NCBI RefSeq assembly: GCF_015355755.1
Contig: NZ_JACVEE010000001.1
Coordinates: 868,001 to 932,000, forward strand
Direction of reading: 5' to 3'
From: Nocardia sp. XZ_19_385
GTDB taxonomy: Bacteria; Actinomycetota; Actinomycetes; Mycobacteriales; Mycobacteriaceae
DNA: 64,000 nt
Positions 48,976 to 57,956 of the stretch are shown one piece after another. The notes under the pieces are model-generated. The model did not search any database. It had not been told where the DNA came from and saw only the letters and a program-made list of their open reading frames with translations. The number at the start of each line of letters is the position of its first letter. The first letter of the stretch is position 1. The position numbers and the translations under genes were made by a program.

Positions 48976-49362
48976 TTACATGCGGAAATCGCCGATGGTC
49001 GGATCGCCGAACATGCCCTGCGCCGGAGACTTCAGGGGTAACGGGCTCAGCATGTCCTTGTGACCGTTGCGGACGCTGCAGTACTTGAACGGCCCGCGCG
49101 GATCGAACAGCTTGGTCATGTGCGGGTCCGCGTGGTCGAGGAACCAGATGCTCAGTCCGGTACTGGGTTCCAGCCGGAAGTGCTCCCAGCTGCGCCACAG
49201 CGCGTCCAGCCGCGCCACCGCCTCGGCATGCTTCCACCACTCCGGACACCACACCGTCTCGCTGATGTCGGTGACCTGACGCCGGTAGACCAGGCTCAGA
49301 TAGTTTTCGACGAACTCCACGACATTGGTGTAGATCATCGGTTGTTGCTGCTGTTCGGTCAT
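48976..49362 (-). CDS. DUF4913-like protein
   Basis: The 128-residue protein begins with a Gln run (TEQQQQPMIY). It contains VVEFVENYLSLVYRRQ, TVWCPEWWKHAEAVARLDALWRSWEHFRLEP and LSIWFLDHADPHMTKLFDPRGPFKYC, with its Trp-rich character and HADPHM motif. This matches the DUF4913 family known from actinobacterial conjugative elements. The role is unknown. GAGG precedes ATG 49362. It is the last gene of the operon, 73 bases after the TraG-like gene. Confidence 0.8.
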   Translation of the reverse strand: MTEQQQQPMIYTNVVEFVENYLSLVYRRQVTDISETVWCPEWWKHAEAVARLDALWRSWEHFRLEPSTGLSIWFLDHADPHMTKLFDPRGPFKYCSVRNGHKDMLSPLPLKSPAQGMFGDPTIGDFRM

Positions 49363-49435
49363 CGCTGCGCCTCGCTGACGCTCGGCTTCGCGCTGCCCGA
49401 CGGTGCTGCGTTTTCGGTGCTTTCGCTTCGCTCAA

Positions 49436-51262
49436 TCACAGGGGCCGAACCTCCTCTACTTGCCCGGAGTCTCGAGGCGGAACGACTTTGGTCAGCTTGG
49501 GCGAGCCGATCAAGTCGGAAATCGTGGTCTTGCGGGTCGGATCATGCTGCGCGATCGACGCCTTGATCTCGTTAGCGTAGTCGCCTTCCCACCACGGAAC
49601 CGTGCGAACCAGGACGGCCGGCTGGCCGGAGGTGAACACGATCGCGCGCCCCTTGGGCAGGGTGGTGAGTCCGTGCACGGTGAACGTCTTCGACGCACCG
49701 AGTGAACGCGAATAACTCTTGCCGCCTTTGGATTCCGAGACCGAGGAAGAGATCGATTCGTACTCGCCGATGGCTTCGGAACGGTCGCGCAGGAAGTTCA
49801 TATCGTCGACGCCGCTGCCGAGCACCTTGATGTTGGCCGCCGACCACAGCGCGAGCATGCCCGCGTCACCCCAGCAGCGCGCACCCTGCGCCCAGGACTG
49901 CAACACCGTCATCACGACGATGCCGCGAGAACCGAAGTGGCTGTACTGCTTCGGCAGGTCCTTCCAGCGCACCACGTTCGCGGCCTCGTCGAGCACCGCG
50001 AGCAACGGGATGGGCAGGCGGCCGCCGGGCGAGCGCGACGCCTTGCGCATGGCCACGTCGACCACCGCTTCGGTGAGCGCGCTGACCAGCGGGGCGGCCG
50101 AGCCGCGACCTTCCAGGGAGAGGCTGTAGAGGGTGCCGTTGCGTTCCACGAACTCCAGCTCGTCGAACTGGCGGCGGTCATCGCCGGGCAGCACCCACGG
50201 GTGCACGTTGGACAGCTGCAGGCAGCGAATCATCTTCTTCGCGGTGCCGAAAATGCCGCTGCGCGTGCGGGGATCGGCGTTGTACTGCATGGCCAGACCG
50301 GAGGCCGTGTAGTCGTGGCTGGCCCCGCGCAGCAGCTCGACGGGTTCGGTGTCACCGGGGTTGGTGACCCAATCCCACACCTGCACGATGGGCCGGCGCG
50401 CTACCGCCGCGGCCAGGAACAGCGCCGCCAGCAGATCTTCGGCCTCCAGGTCGAAGAAGGCGTCTTGGGACGGGGCGTCGGAACCGTTGTCGGCATCGGC
50501 GAAATGGCCGGCCAGTCGCTGTGCGCGCATCTCACAGCCCGCCCGGCGCGCGTCCACCCAGTCCAGGGGATTCCAGTACCAGGTGGGGTCCTCGTCGGCG
50601 ACCCCCTGCGGGTCGAAGACATAGGTGGGGCTGCCTTTCGCCTCGCGCACGTCGCGGGTCGCGTCGACCACGTCCCGCTTGTTGGAGGTGGTGAGCACCG
50701 GGCCGATGGCGGACAGGATCGCCGGGATCACCCGGGAGGTCGACTTGCCCTGGCGCGGACCCCAGATGTCGAGATGCAGGTCCTCGTAGGAGCCGTAGAG
50801 CATGGTGCCGTCGGCGACGCTGATCCCGATGGGCACCCCGGGTGCGTCTTTGTAGCCCAGCTTCATGCCGAGCTGCTCGGCCTTCTCCCGCACGCCGGCT
50901 TCGGTGAGCGCGGCGATGGCGCCACCGCTGCCCATGTAGCCGGCCTTGTCGTCCACGGGCAGTTTGCCTTTGGTCTGTTTCTTGGCCATCCGCTTGCGCA
51001 CCAGCACGAAGGTGACGAGCAGCGCCGCGACCAGCAGCACGATGACCGTGGAGGGTTTGGGCCAGGTCAGTTGCCCGCGGACCAGTTCGGCCACGATGGC
51101 GATCGGGTTGACCGGTATGTCCTGCCGGACCACCGCGAGCGCGTTGCCGAGATGCAGCGCGACCCACAGCACGCCCAGCATCGACAAGCCGATGTAGATG
51201 AGGATGAGGGCGGGATCGGGACCGACCGCCGCCGGGTCTGTCACCTTCTTCTTTTTAGCCAT
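49436..51262 (-). CDS. TraG/VirD4-type coupling ATPase
   Basis: The 608-residue protein has two N-terminal membrane helices (about 17-40 and 70-90). The motor domain has Walker A GPRQGKST (168-175) and Walker B LLAVLDEAANV. Other conserved text includes YVFDPQGVADEDPTWYWNPLDWV and GIVVMTVLQSWAQGARCWG. It couples the relaxosome to the secretion channel and drives DNA transfer. GAGGAGG precedes ATG 51262. The C-terminus from residue 490 ends in a polar tail. It is placed late in the operon. Confidence 0.92.
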   Translation of the reverse strand: MAKKKKVTDPAAVGPDPALILIYIGLSMLGVLWVALHLGNALAVVRQDIPVNPIAIVAELVRGQLTWPKPSTVIVLLVAALLVTFVLVRKRMAKKQTKGKLPVDDKAGYMGSGGAIAALTEAGVREKAEQLGMKLGYKDAPGVPIGISVADGTMLYGSYEDLHLDIWGPRQGKSTSRVIPAILSAIGPVLTTSNKRDVVDATRDVREAKGSPTYVFDPQGVADEDPTWYWNPLDWVDARRAGCEMRAQRLAGHFADADNGSDAPSQDAFFDLEAEDLLAALFLAAAVARRPIVQVWDWVTNPGDTEPVELLRGASHDYTASGLAMQYNADPRTRSGIFGTAKKMIRCLQLSNVHPWVLPGDDRRQFDELEFVERNGTLYSLSLEGRGSAAPLVSALTEAVVDVAMRKASRSPGGRLPIPLLAVLDEAANVVRWKDLPKQYSHFGSRGIVVMTVLQSWAQGARCWGDAGMLALWSAANIKVLGSGVDDMNFLRDRSEAIGEYESISSSVSESKGGKSYSRSLGASKTFTVHGLTTLPKGRAIVFTSGQPAVLVRTVPWWEGDYANEIKASIAQHDPTRKTTISDLIGSPKLTKVVPPRDSGQVEEVRPL

Positions 51263-51318
51263 GTCCTGCCTCCTCGATCCTTTCTGCCAAGACGCTCGGT
51301 GCCGAAACGTGTTGTGTG

Positions 51319-52035
51319 TCAGCGGTATGCGTCGAGCCGCCAGCCCGCGGGCGTGCGCACCACCGTGGCGATCACGGTGCTGGGCGGCAGCGCTTCCTTG
51401 CGCCCGTTCGGGTAGACCACGGTCTGTTCGATGCCGATCTTGTACTGCTCGGTGTCCGGGTCGACGCCGGTGGGCGGCTTCTCCCCCGACGCGAAGGTGA
51501 AGGCCTCGACGACGGCTTTCGCCCGAGCCCAGTCCGCCCACTGCAGCGTCACTTTCGGCGCGGTTTCGATCGGGACGGGCACGGTGGTCGTCGTCGGCGC
51601 GGCGCTGGTTGTCGGCGCCGCGGTGGTCGCGAAGGGACCGACACCCGTCGCCCGGGTCGTGCTGGGCGCGGTCGTCTCGGCGGTGGTCAGCGCCGGTTGC
51701 GCGTCGAGTACGCGGATCAGGCTGGGGCCCAGCCATTTCCGCGCCCGTTCCAGGGAGGCGCCCGGGGCTTCACCGGCGGGGCGCCAGGTGAAGATCTCCC
51801 GCAGCGCCGTGACCGCGACACCGTCGGGGGTGACCGGATCCGGCGCGGGGACAACCTCGAGCAACCGTGTGGTGGACGTAGCCGACTGGGACGCACCGGA
51901 ATTCGCGCCGTCGTCGCGCGAGCAGCCCGCGCCGAGCACCGCCACGCTCACCACCAGCATCACCACCAGTCTCGCCGCTTGCGACTGCTTGCCAGGTCGC
52001 TCGAAGGGGTCAGTTGCGATCGGATTACCGGACAC
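51319..52035 (-). CDS. Lipoprotein of the conjugation locus, NTF2-like
   Basis: The 238-residue protein has a lipobox (LVVMLVVSVAVLGAGCS) ending at Cys near residue 36. A Thr/Pro-rich middle (STTRATGVGPFATTAAPTTSAAP) divides a first conserved part (ALREIFTWRPAGEAPGASLERARKWLGP) from a C-terminal block ending in AGWRLDAYR. The ending WRL is typical of NTF2-like VirB8 domains. It should sit on the outer face of the membrane. GTG 52035 follows AGGAG. Confidence 0.66.
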   Translation of the reverse strand: MSGNPIATDPFERPGKQSQAARLVVMLVVSVAVLGAGCSRDDGANSGASQSATSTTRLLEVVPAPDPVTPDGVAVTALREIFTWRPAGEAPGASLERARKWLGPSLIRVLDAQPALTTAETTAPSTTRATGVGPFATTAAPTTSAAPTTTTVPVPIETAPKVTLQWADWARAKAVVEAFTFASGEKPPTGVDPDTEQYKIGIEQTVVYPNGRKEALPPSTVIATVVRTPAGWRLDAYR

Positions 52036-52112
52036 AGAACTCCTGTACTTCCAGGCTAACCGTCCGGACCGGCACTGTGCGGGTCCGTGCCCAACTCGCG
52101 GCCCGGCGTGTT

Positions 52113-53771
52113 TCACAGCACCCTCCTGGCGCGCGCGTCGCCGGGCACCGGCACCTCGCTGACTCCGGCGGCGCCGGGCACGGCCTGGATCATCGTGCCG
52201 TTGCCGGAATAGATTCCGACCTCGGCGGGCCCGCGCGGTCCGAACGAGCTGAACACCAGATCGCCGGGCTGGATTTTGCGCATCGACACTTCGGCGCCTG
52301 CCTCCCACTGTTGTTCGACGGTGCGGGCCAGGGTGACGGTCCCGGAGGACGCCGCGAAGACCGCCGCGGCGGTGAGTCCCGGACCGTCGAGTCCGCCACT
52401 GCTGGGTCCCTGCGGACCCCCCGCGCCCCAGACGTAGGGCGTGCCGAGCCAGTCGTGCGCGGCCTCCACGATCTGCGCGCCGCCCGCGCCCTCCTCCGGG
52501 GTGAAGCGGCCTTGCGAACCGGGCGACCGGTACTGCGGCTCCATCGCGAGGATGTTGCGGACGTAGGGCTGGGTCTCGGAGATATGCGCCGCATACTGAT
52601 TCGGCATACCGCCGGAGGCGAGCACCGCGCCCTCACCGGCGTTGTAGGCGGCCAAGGTGAGTGCGGTGAGGTCGCCCTGCACCCGCCCCTGGGAGATCCA
52701 CTCGCTGACCTTCCCGGCGATGGCGCACATGTAGCGGCCCTGGCCGATGATGGCGTCACCGTCGTCCCACACGCTGGCCACGCCGTTGCCGTCGGCGTCG
52801 ATCACATACGGCTGCCCGTCGTCGGGATTGGTGGAGGCGGCGGTGCCGGGCAGGAACTGCGCCAGACCCTGCGCGCCCGCCGGTGAGGTGAGGCCGCGCC
52901 GGAACCCGGACTCCTGCTTGGCCTGTGCGGCCAGCAGCGAGGGGGTGACCTCCGGGCACAGCGAACCCGCGCGGCGATACCAGATCTCGAGCTCCTCGGG
53001 CACCTTCCCGTCGGCGAGCAGGCCGCCCTGGGTGCCGAAGCCGCGGCTGCACCGCGGGTCGTTCGAATACCATTGCGCGCCACCGAGATCCGGGGTCGGC
53101 GCGCCGTCCAGCCAGGGCAGCGGGTCGATGTGGCGGCCGCCGGTGAACCGGCCGCCGGGCACGATCTCGAAATGCAGGTGCGGGCCGCTGGATTCGCCGG
53201 CCGAACCGACCAGGCCGATCTGCTGACCGGCGGCCACGGTGTCGCCGACGCGCACCAGCACACCGTTGTCCCACATGTGCCCGTACACCGCGGAGTAGCC
53301 GCGCCCGTTGGTGTCGATGGAGTCGACCACGATCCAGTTGCCGAAGCCCGAAGCCGGGCCCGCCGCAACGACTTTCCCGTCGGACACCGAGAAGATCGGG
53401 GTGCCGTCGGTGGCCGCCATGTCGACGCCCTTGTGGTCGCCGCCGCGCGAGCCGTAGGTGTCGGAGACCGTGAAGGTGCCCGTGGCCAGGGGCAGCGTCC
53501 GATTGATCGGCCCGATGCCGGCGGCCAGCGACGGCGTGCCGGTCACGGTCGGATTCGTCTGTGTCGCACCGGGATCGGGCGGGGCGGTCGCACCGGCGCG
53601 GGGATCGCCGGGCGCCCAGCCACCCAGCGGCGGCAGTGCGGTCTGTGAGGTGCCCAGCACGGCGGAACCCTCACAGGGATCCTCGACCGAGGGCAGCACG
53701 ACTACCAGCACCAGGGCGATCAACCCCACCACAATGCCCATGGCGAACCACAGGATGCCTTTGGCGTTCAT
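52113..53771 (-). CDS. Peptidoglycan hydrolase: M23, transglycosylase and inactive NlpC/P60 domains
   Basis: The 552-residue protein has one membrane anchor (about 5-28). An M23 domain follows (residues 105-220: His113/Asp117 in DHKGVD and His198/His200 in HLHFE). Then comes an SLT lytic transglycosylase (275-395, catalytic Glu287 in KQESGF, with AYNAGEG). Last is an NlpC/P60-like domain (430-545). In this last domain the Cys of DCSGL is Gly463, the His of HVGIY is Glu517 and the His of MIHA is Gln529. It should cut the wall to let the conjugation channel pass, using the first two domains. Confidence 0.9.
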   Translation of the reverse strand: MNAKGILWFAMGIVVGLIALVLVVVLPSVEDPCEGSAVLGTSQTALPPLGGWAPGDPRAGATAPPDPGATQTNPTVTGTPSLAAGIGPINRTLPLATGTFTVSDTYGSRGGDHKGVDMAATDGTPIFSVSDGKVVAAGPASGFGNWIVVDSIDTNGRGYSAVYGHMWDNGVLVRVGDTVAAGQQIGLVGSAGESSGPHLHFEIVPGGRFTGGRHIDPLPWLDGAPTPDLGGAQWYSNDPRCSRGFGTQGGLLADGKVPEELEIWYRRAGSLCPEVTPSLLAAQAKQESGFRRGLTSPAGAQGLAQFLPGTAASTNPDDGQPYVIDADGNGVASVWDDGDAIIGQGRYMCAIAGKVSEWISQGRVQGDLTALTLAAYNAGEGAVLASGGMPNQYAAHISETQPYVRNILAMEPQYRSPGSQGRFTPEEGAGGAQIVEAAHDWLGTPYVWGAGGPQGPSSGGLDGPGLTAAAVFAASSGTVTLARTVEQQWEAGAEVSMRKIQPGDLVFSSFGPRGPAEVGIYSGNGTMIQAVPGAAGVSEVPVPGDARARRVL

Positions 53772-53784
53772 CGCAGGCCGCGTT

Positions 53785-54093
53785 TCACGTTCGGCGGCGG
53801 GCTTCGTTGAGGGTGTCTGCCAGGGTGCGGTTCATTTCCGCGGCGGCGGCCAGTTGTTGTTGCAGGAGCGCTACTTTGCGGCGCAGGGCGGTCGCGTCCA
53901 GGCGATCGAGGCCCGGCCCCTCGGTGGCGCGGACCCAGTTGCGCACCGAGTTGGTGTGGACGCCGATCTGCTCGGCCACCACACGGCAGGCTTCCGATTC
54001 GCTGCGGAGCTTGCCGGTGAGCGCGATGACCTGCTCGACGGCGGCCTTGCGCACTTCCGGCGACACTCTCCGATACGACCTGTGCGGCATCAT
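53785..54093 (-). CDS. IS3 OrfA-like helix-turn-helix protein
   Basis: This 102-residue protein has an HTH (VSPEVRKAAVEQVIALTGKLRSESEACRVVAEQIGVHTNSVRNWVRA) and a leucine-rich coiled coil (ALRRKVALLQQQLAAAAEMNRTLADTL). It is the OrfA half of an IS3-type transposase without OrfB or inverted repeats nearby. It is cotranscribed, with 13-base gaps on both sides. It may be a domesticated regulator of the conjugation operon or a relic. GAAGGA precedes ATG 54093. Confidence 0.75.
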   Translation of the reverse strand: MMPHRSYRRVSPEVRKAAVEQVIALTGKLRSESEACRVVAEQIGVHTNSVRNWVRATEGPGLDRLDATALRRKVALLQQQLAAAAEMNRTLADTLNEARRRT

Positions 54094-54106
54094 AATTGCG
54101 TCCTTC

Positions 54107-56458
54107 TCATGCCGCGCTCCCCGGCGAATCCGTCCCGCGCGCAGTGGATTCGGTGAACTCACTGAAGCGCGAGTTGGTGTCGTGGATGCCACTCTCCCGC
54201 TCGGACAAGGTGAACTCCATATGGAACGGAATACCGGGGCGGCGGTCTTCGCCGATCTTGATGAGGAACTTGCCGGTGCCGGGCGGCGAGGGCCGCTGCT
54301 GGCCGGGCTTGAGCGCCTCACCGGTCAGCGCCTGCGGCGCGGACCAGCCGGTCACCATCTCGGTTTCGGCGGAGGTGAACGGCACGATGCTGTCCAGGCG
54401 CTTGACCTCTTCGCCCGGTAGCGCGCCGAAGATCTTGGCGCGGGCGCGTTCCAGGAAGCCCAGCGCCTTGGCGATGGCGGCTTCGGAGCCCAGGGCCTGC
54501 AGGTCCTTGATGGTGTGGCTGATCATGATCAGCGAGGTGGCGATGCCGCGCTGCAGCCGGGTCAGCTCGTCGACGCGGTCGACCATGAAGTCACCGAGCC
54601 CGAGTACCTGCCACAGCTCGTCCATCACCACCTGGAAGTAGCGCTGCGGGCCGAGATCCGCGTCCGACAGCACGTGCGCGGCTTCGACCGAGGCGAACCC
54701 GTCGGCCCAGCAGGCCAGCATCACAGCGGCTTTGAGCTTCTTGTCGCCGGTCGGGATGTGCGAGACGTCGATGCAGACAGCGACGGCGCTGGTGTCGATC
54801 GGCACCGAGGTCTGGCCGTTGAAGATGGCCCCGAACGGGCCCTGGGTGAGCGCGCGCAGCGAGCGGCGCAGGCCCTTGATCGCGTTGTTGTATTCGTCGA
54901 CATCGTCGGCGCCGGCGTCGAGCCGGAGTTCGTCACCTCCCGCGACGATCACGTCGAGCAGGTTCTCCATGATCGGCGGCTGATCCGGGGTGTAGCCGCT
55001 GCCCGGCTGATAGAGGACGCGCAGCGCGGTGGCGATGAGGGTTTCCTCGTAGTCGCGTACGCGCGCGCCGCGCACCAGCTCGACCAGACCGGCGATCAAG
55101 GTGACCTGGCGGGCCCGGAGGTCTTGCAGCACTTGCAGTTGCAGCGGCGGGAACTCGTCCAGCATCGGCACCACCGAGCCGAGCACGCCCGCGGCCAGCG
55201 GGTTCAGTTTGCCGTGGCCGTAACCCAGGTCGATGACCTGACCGCCGACCAGTTCCACCATCTTGCGGTAGTCGGGCTTCACATCGGCCAGGATCAGCGG
55301 GGTGATGCCCTGCGCGATGCCGCCGAGCACGATCCGGCGCACCAGCGAGGACTTGCCGAAACCGTTGAGTCCCAGCACGAAAAGGCTCGGCGCGGTGATG
55401 AAGCTGCCGCGCAGGAACCAGTTCATCGGGTCGAAGCAGACCGGGGCGCCGGTGTGCAGGTGCGAGCCGAGCGGGGTGCCGATCAGCGGCGCGCCCGCGC
55501 CCACCGACCAGGGCCACAGGCCCGCGACTTGCGCTGTGGTGGCGCGGTATTCGACCGGGCGGCCGACCACGTTCATCCGGCCGCCGCCCGCGCCGGCGAA
55601 GCCGCGGTCGGTGAGTTGCGCTGTGCTGCGGTCGAACCCGTCGACGATGACCTGCTCGGCGCGGGCGAGGTAGTTGCGGCGCCGGATGTCGTCGGTGCGC
55701 ACCCGGAAGGCGGCCCAGGCGGCGCGCAGACCGTTGCCTTCCCGGCTGACAGCTTCCAGCCGGGCGCGAGTGGCGTCGTCGAGCAGCGCCGGGCCCTGCT
55801 TGGTTCGCCGGTCCGCCTTGGCTTTCGCGCGCAGGGCCGCCTTGTCCATATAGGGCGTGCCCATGGCGCGGTCGGCGGCGTAATCGACCTTCGGCGCGCG
55901 GGGCGCCTTCTTGTCCTTGCGGGACTGCGGCTCGACCCGGGCCTTGGCGTGCCGAGCCGCTTGCTCCGCGCGCCCCGCCTGCTCCACCCGCGTGGCCCGT
56001 TCGCCGCGCGTCGGACGCGGCGTCGCGGAGTCCCGGGACGGCTTCCCGGTATCCGCCCGACCCGCGGAACCCCTTGGTACACGGGGCTTCTCGGTTTGGG
56101 GGCGGTCGGTGCGCGGCCGCGCGGCATCCGGACGCGGCCGGCGCTCCCCGGTCTCGCGCGCCGCCCGGCGCTCCCGCTCGGCCAGTTCCTCGGCCGTTCG
56201 ACGACGATCCGGACCGGGCCCGGCGGGCTCGGCCTCGCGCGGCGGCCTACGGTCGGGCATCTCCTCGATCCCCGAGCGCTGCCGCACCCGCGGCCCCTCG
56301 GCTTGGCCGGGCCGGTCCCCTGCGGGCAACAACGTCCACTCCTCGTCGCGGTGCTTGCGGCGGGCCGGAGCCTCGTCGCGCCCGGACGTGGTCGACTCGG
56401 CCGTGGTCGAACCCCCCGGCTCGGTGCCGGGGCCGCGCAGATCGTCGTCGTGGTCCAT
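54107..56458 (-). CDS. VirB4/TraC-like conjugation ATPase with long N-terminal tail
   Basis: In this 783-residue protein, residues 1-240 are disordered, dominated by Arg, Glu, Pro and Ala (RPDAARPRTDRP style). The ATPase core has Walker A LGLNGFGKSS (362-370) and Walker B FQVVMDELWQVLG, plus GITPLILADVKPDYRKMVELVGGQVIDLG. VirB4-type proteins energise assembly of the secretion channel at the membrane. It starts seven bases after the SCO6880-like gene. Compared with VirB4 proteins, the N-terminal part of the canonical fold is replaced by the tail, and the neighbouring SCO6880-like protein probably supplies it. Confidence 0.88.
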   Translation of the reverse strand: MDHDDDLRGPGTEPGGSTTAESTTSGRDEAPARRKHRDEEWTLLPAGDRPGQAEGPRVRQRSGIEEMPDRRPPREAEPAGPGPDRRRTAEELAERERRAARETGERRPRPDAARPRTDRPQTEKPRVPRGSAGRADTGKPSRDSATPRPTRGERATRVEQAGRAEQAARHAKARVEPQSRKDKKAPRAPKVDYAADRAMGTPYMDKAALRAKAKADRRTKQGPALLDDATRARLEAVSREGNGLRAAWAAFRVRTDDIRRRNYLARAEQVIVDGFDRSTAQLTDRGFAGAGGGRMNVVGRPVEYRATTAQVAGLWPWSVGAGAPLIGTPLGSHLHTGAPVCFDPMNWFLRGSFITAPSLFVLGLNGFGKSSLVRRIVLGGIAQGITPLILADVKPDYRKMVELVGGQVIDLGYGHGKLNPLAAGVLGSVVPMLDEFPPLQLQVLQDLRARQVTLIAGLVELVRGARVRDYEETLIATALRVLYQPGSGYTPDQPPIMENLLDVIVAGGDELRLDAGADDVDEYNNAIKGLRRSLRALTQGPFGAIFNGQTSVPIDTSAVAVCIDVSHIPTGDKKLKAAVMLACWADGFASVEAAHVLSDADLGPQRYFQVVMDELWQVLGLGDFMVDRVDELTRLQRGIATSLIMISHTIKDLQALGSEAAIAKALGFLERARAKIFGALPGEEVKRLDSIVPFTSAETEMVTGWSAPQALTGEALKPGQQRPSPPGTGKFLIKIGEDRRPGIPFHMEFTLSERESGIHDTNSRFSEFTESTARGTDSPGSAA

Positions 56459-56465
56459 GAATCGC

Positions 56466-57956
56466 CTACCCCGCCAATGCCTTCGGAATGGTCGCGTGCT
56501 CCGGCAGGATCACCCCGCAGCCGAGCGAAGCCGCGAAGGCCGCCGACTGGTAGCGGTAACACCGCCGGATCTTCAAACGCGCCTGTGTGGACAGGTCGCG
56601 CGTGATGGCTTCGATGCGTGGCAGATCACCGCGCAGCGGCTCGGTGATGGTCACCAGCGCACCGAAGCGGGTCACACCGTGACCCCGGGCCTGCTCCTCG
56701 CGGGCCTGCTGCGTGGCGCCCACCCGCAGCGTCGCCGCCGCCGAGACGACACCGCGTTCGCTCTGCTGGGCGACGAGAGCGTTCTTGAAGTCGTCGTCGA
56801 CGATCTCGGCGGCGTCGGCCGCCGAATGCGGCCGGTACACGATGGCGATGCGCTTGCGCGGCACCTCCGGGTTCGGCGCGAGCAGCCGCTGCAGCACCCG
56901 CTCGTCCACCGCGCCCTCGGGGGCGGCGTCCATCTCCCAGGTGACCGAACGGCCGCCGTCGTGGATCAGGTGGTCCCACTTCTCGTCGTGCGAGACCGGG
57001 CCCGCGTCGGCCCAATCCAGCCCGTGCCCTTCGGGATCCGACGCCGCGACCTCGAGATCGGCCTGCGAGGCCGGATCGTAGGAGCGGCGGATGAAACCGA
57101 TCACCTCGTCGGCCGACATCGGCTGGGCGCGCACGCCCGCCTCGGCCAGGGCCGCGCAGATGCCGGGCAGCCGCCGGCCGATCTCGACGGCTTCCTCGGC
57201 CGGGTTCTTACGACGCTCGGCGGTGGTGGCCTTGAAGGTGATCGCCACCCGCGGCAGCAACTGCACCCGCTCCTGCGGCAGTTCGGTGGCCAGCTCGTAC
57301 ATCACCTGCTGGGCCAGCTCCGGGGCGTCCGGGCGGGTGATGGTGGAAACCTCGGTGAGCAAACGGTTTCCGGTCTCGGGCACGGTGTCGATGACCGGCA
57401 CCACCGCCACGATGTCGGAGGTCTGGCCGACCGAGGCCAGGAAGGTGCCCCACGCCGAGACCCAGCGGTCGATGACCGGCTGATCGACCGCCTCGTGACC
57501 CTGCGGCCAAGCCCGCAGAACGACTGTGTACTGGGCGAACTGGGGCAGGTGGATCATGCCGAAGCTGTAGCCGCCGGCGTCGATGCCCTCGTACAGCTTC
57601 GACGGAGCCAGCAGGCCGGGCAGCCGGGTGACGCCGCCGGGGATCCGGGAGAACCGGCCACCGCGGTACACGTGCTCGCCGCGCTTACGCGAGCGCATCC
57701 AGTTGAACATCATTATTCCTGTCTCGTATCCGGAGCGCCCTCCGGTTCGCCACACCAGTGGAACCATCACCAGAACGCCGAAACCGCCGACGATCAAACC
57801 CCATTTGAAGCCGCCGACCATGGCCGTGATCAGCGCCGTGATCACGACCACGAAGCCGATCACGGTCTCCTCCCAGCGCAGGCCGAAAAGGCCCGCGCTG
57901 CGCGGCTTCTGCCAGAGCCCGTAAGAGCGGCGCTCGTAGGTATCTGTCATCGTCAT
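56466..57956 (-). CDS. SCO6880-family conjugation membrane protein
   Basis: This 496-residue protein starts MTMTDTYERRSYG, with a PrgI-like N-terminus of two helices (about 25-60). GIMMFNWMRSRKRGEHVYRGGRFSRIPGG follows, and a large domain with QLLPRVAITFKATTAERRKNPAEEAVEIGRRLPGICAALAEAG. This is the SCO6880 protein that accompanies VirB4-like ATPases in actinobacterial conjugation loci. ATG 57956 overlaps the upstream stop (ATGA). Its role is inferred from context. Confidence 0.88.
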   Translation of the reverse strand: MTMTDTYERRSYGLWQKPRSAGLFGLRWEETVIGFVVVITALITAMVGGFKWGLIVGGFGVLVMVPLVWRTGGRSGYETGIMMFNWMRSRKRGEHVYRGGRFSRIPGGVTRLPGLLAPSKLYEGIDAGGYSFGMIHLPQFAQYTVVLRAWPQGHEAVDQPVIDRWVSAWGTFLASVGQTSDIVAVVPVIDTVPETGNRLLTEVSTITRPDAPELAQQVMYELATELPQERVQLLPRVAITFKATTAERRKNPAEEAVEIGRRLPGICAALAEAGVRAQPMSADEVIGFIRRSYDPASQADLEVAASDPEGHGLDWADAGPVSHDEKWDHLIHDGGRSVTWEMDAAPEGAVDERVLQRLLAPNPEVPRKRIAIVYRPHSAADAAEIVDDDFKNALVAQQSERGVVSAAATLRVGATQQAREEQARGHGVTRFGALVTITEPLRGDLPRIEAITRDLSTQARLKIRRCYRYQSAAFAASLGCGVILPEHATIPKALAG

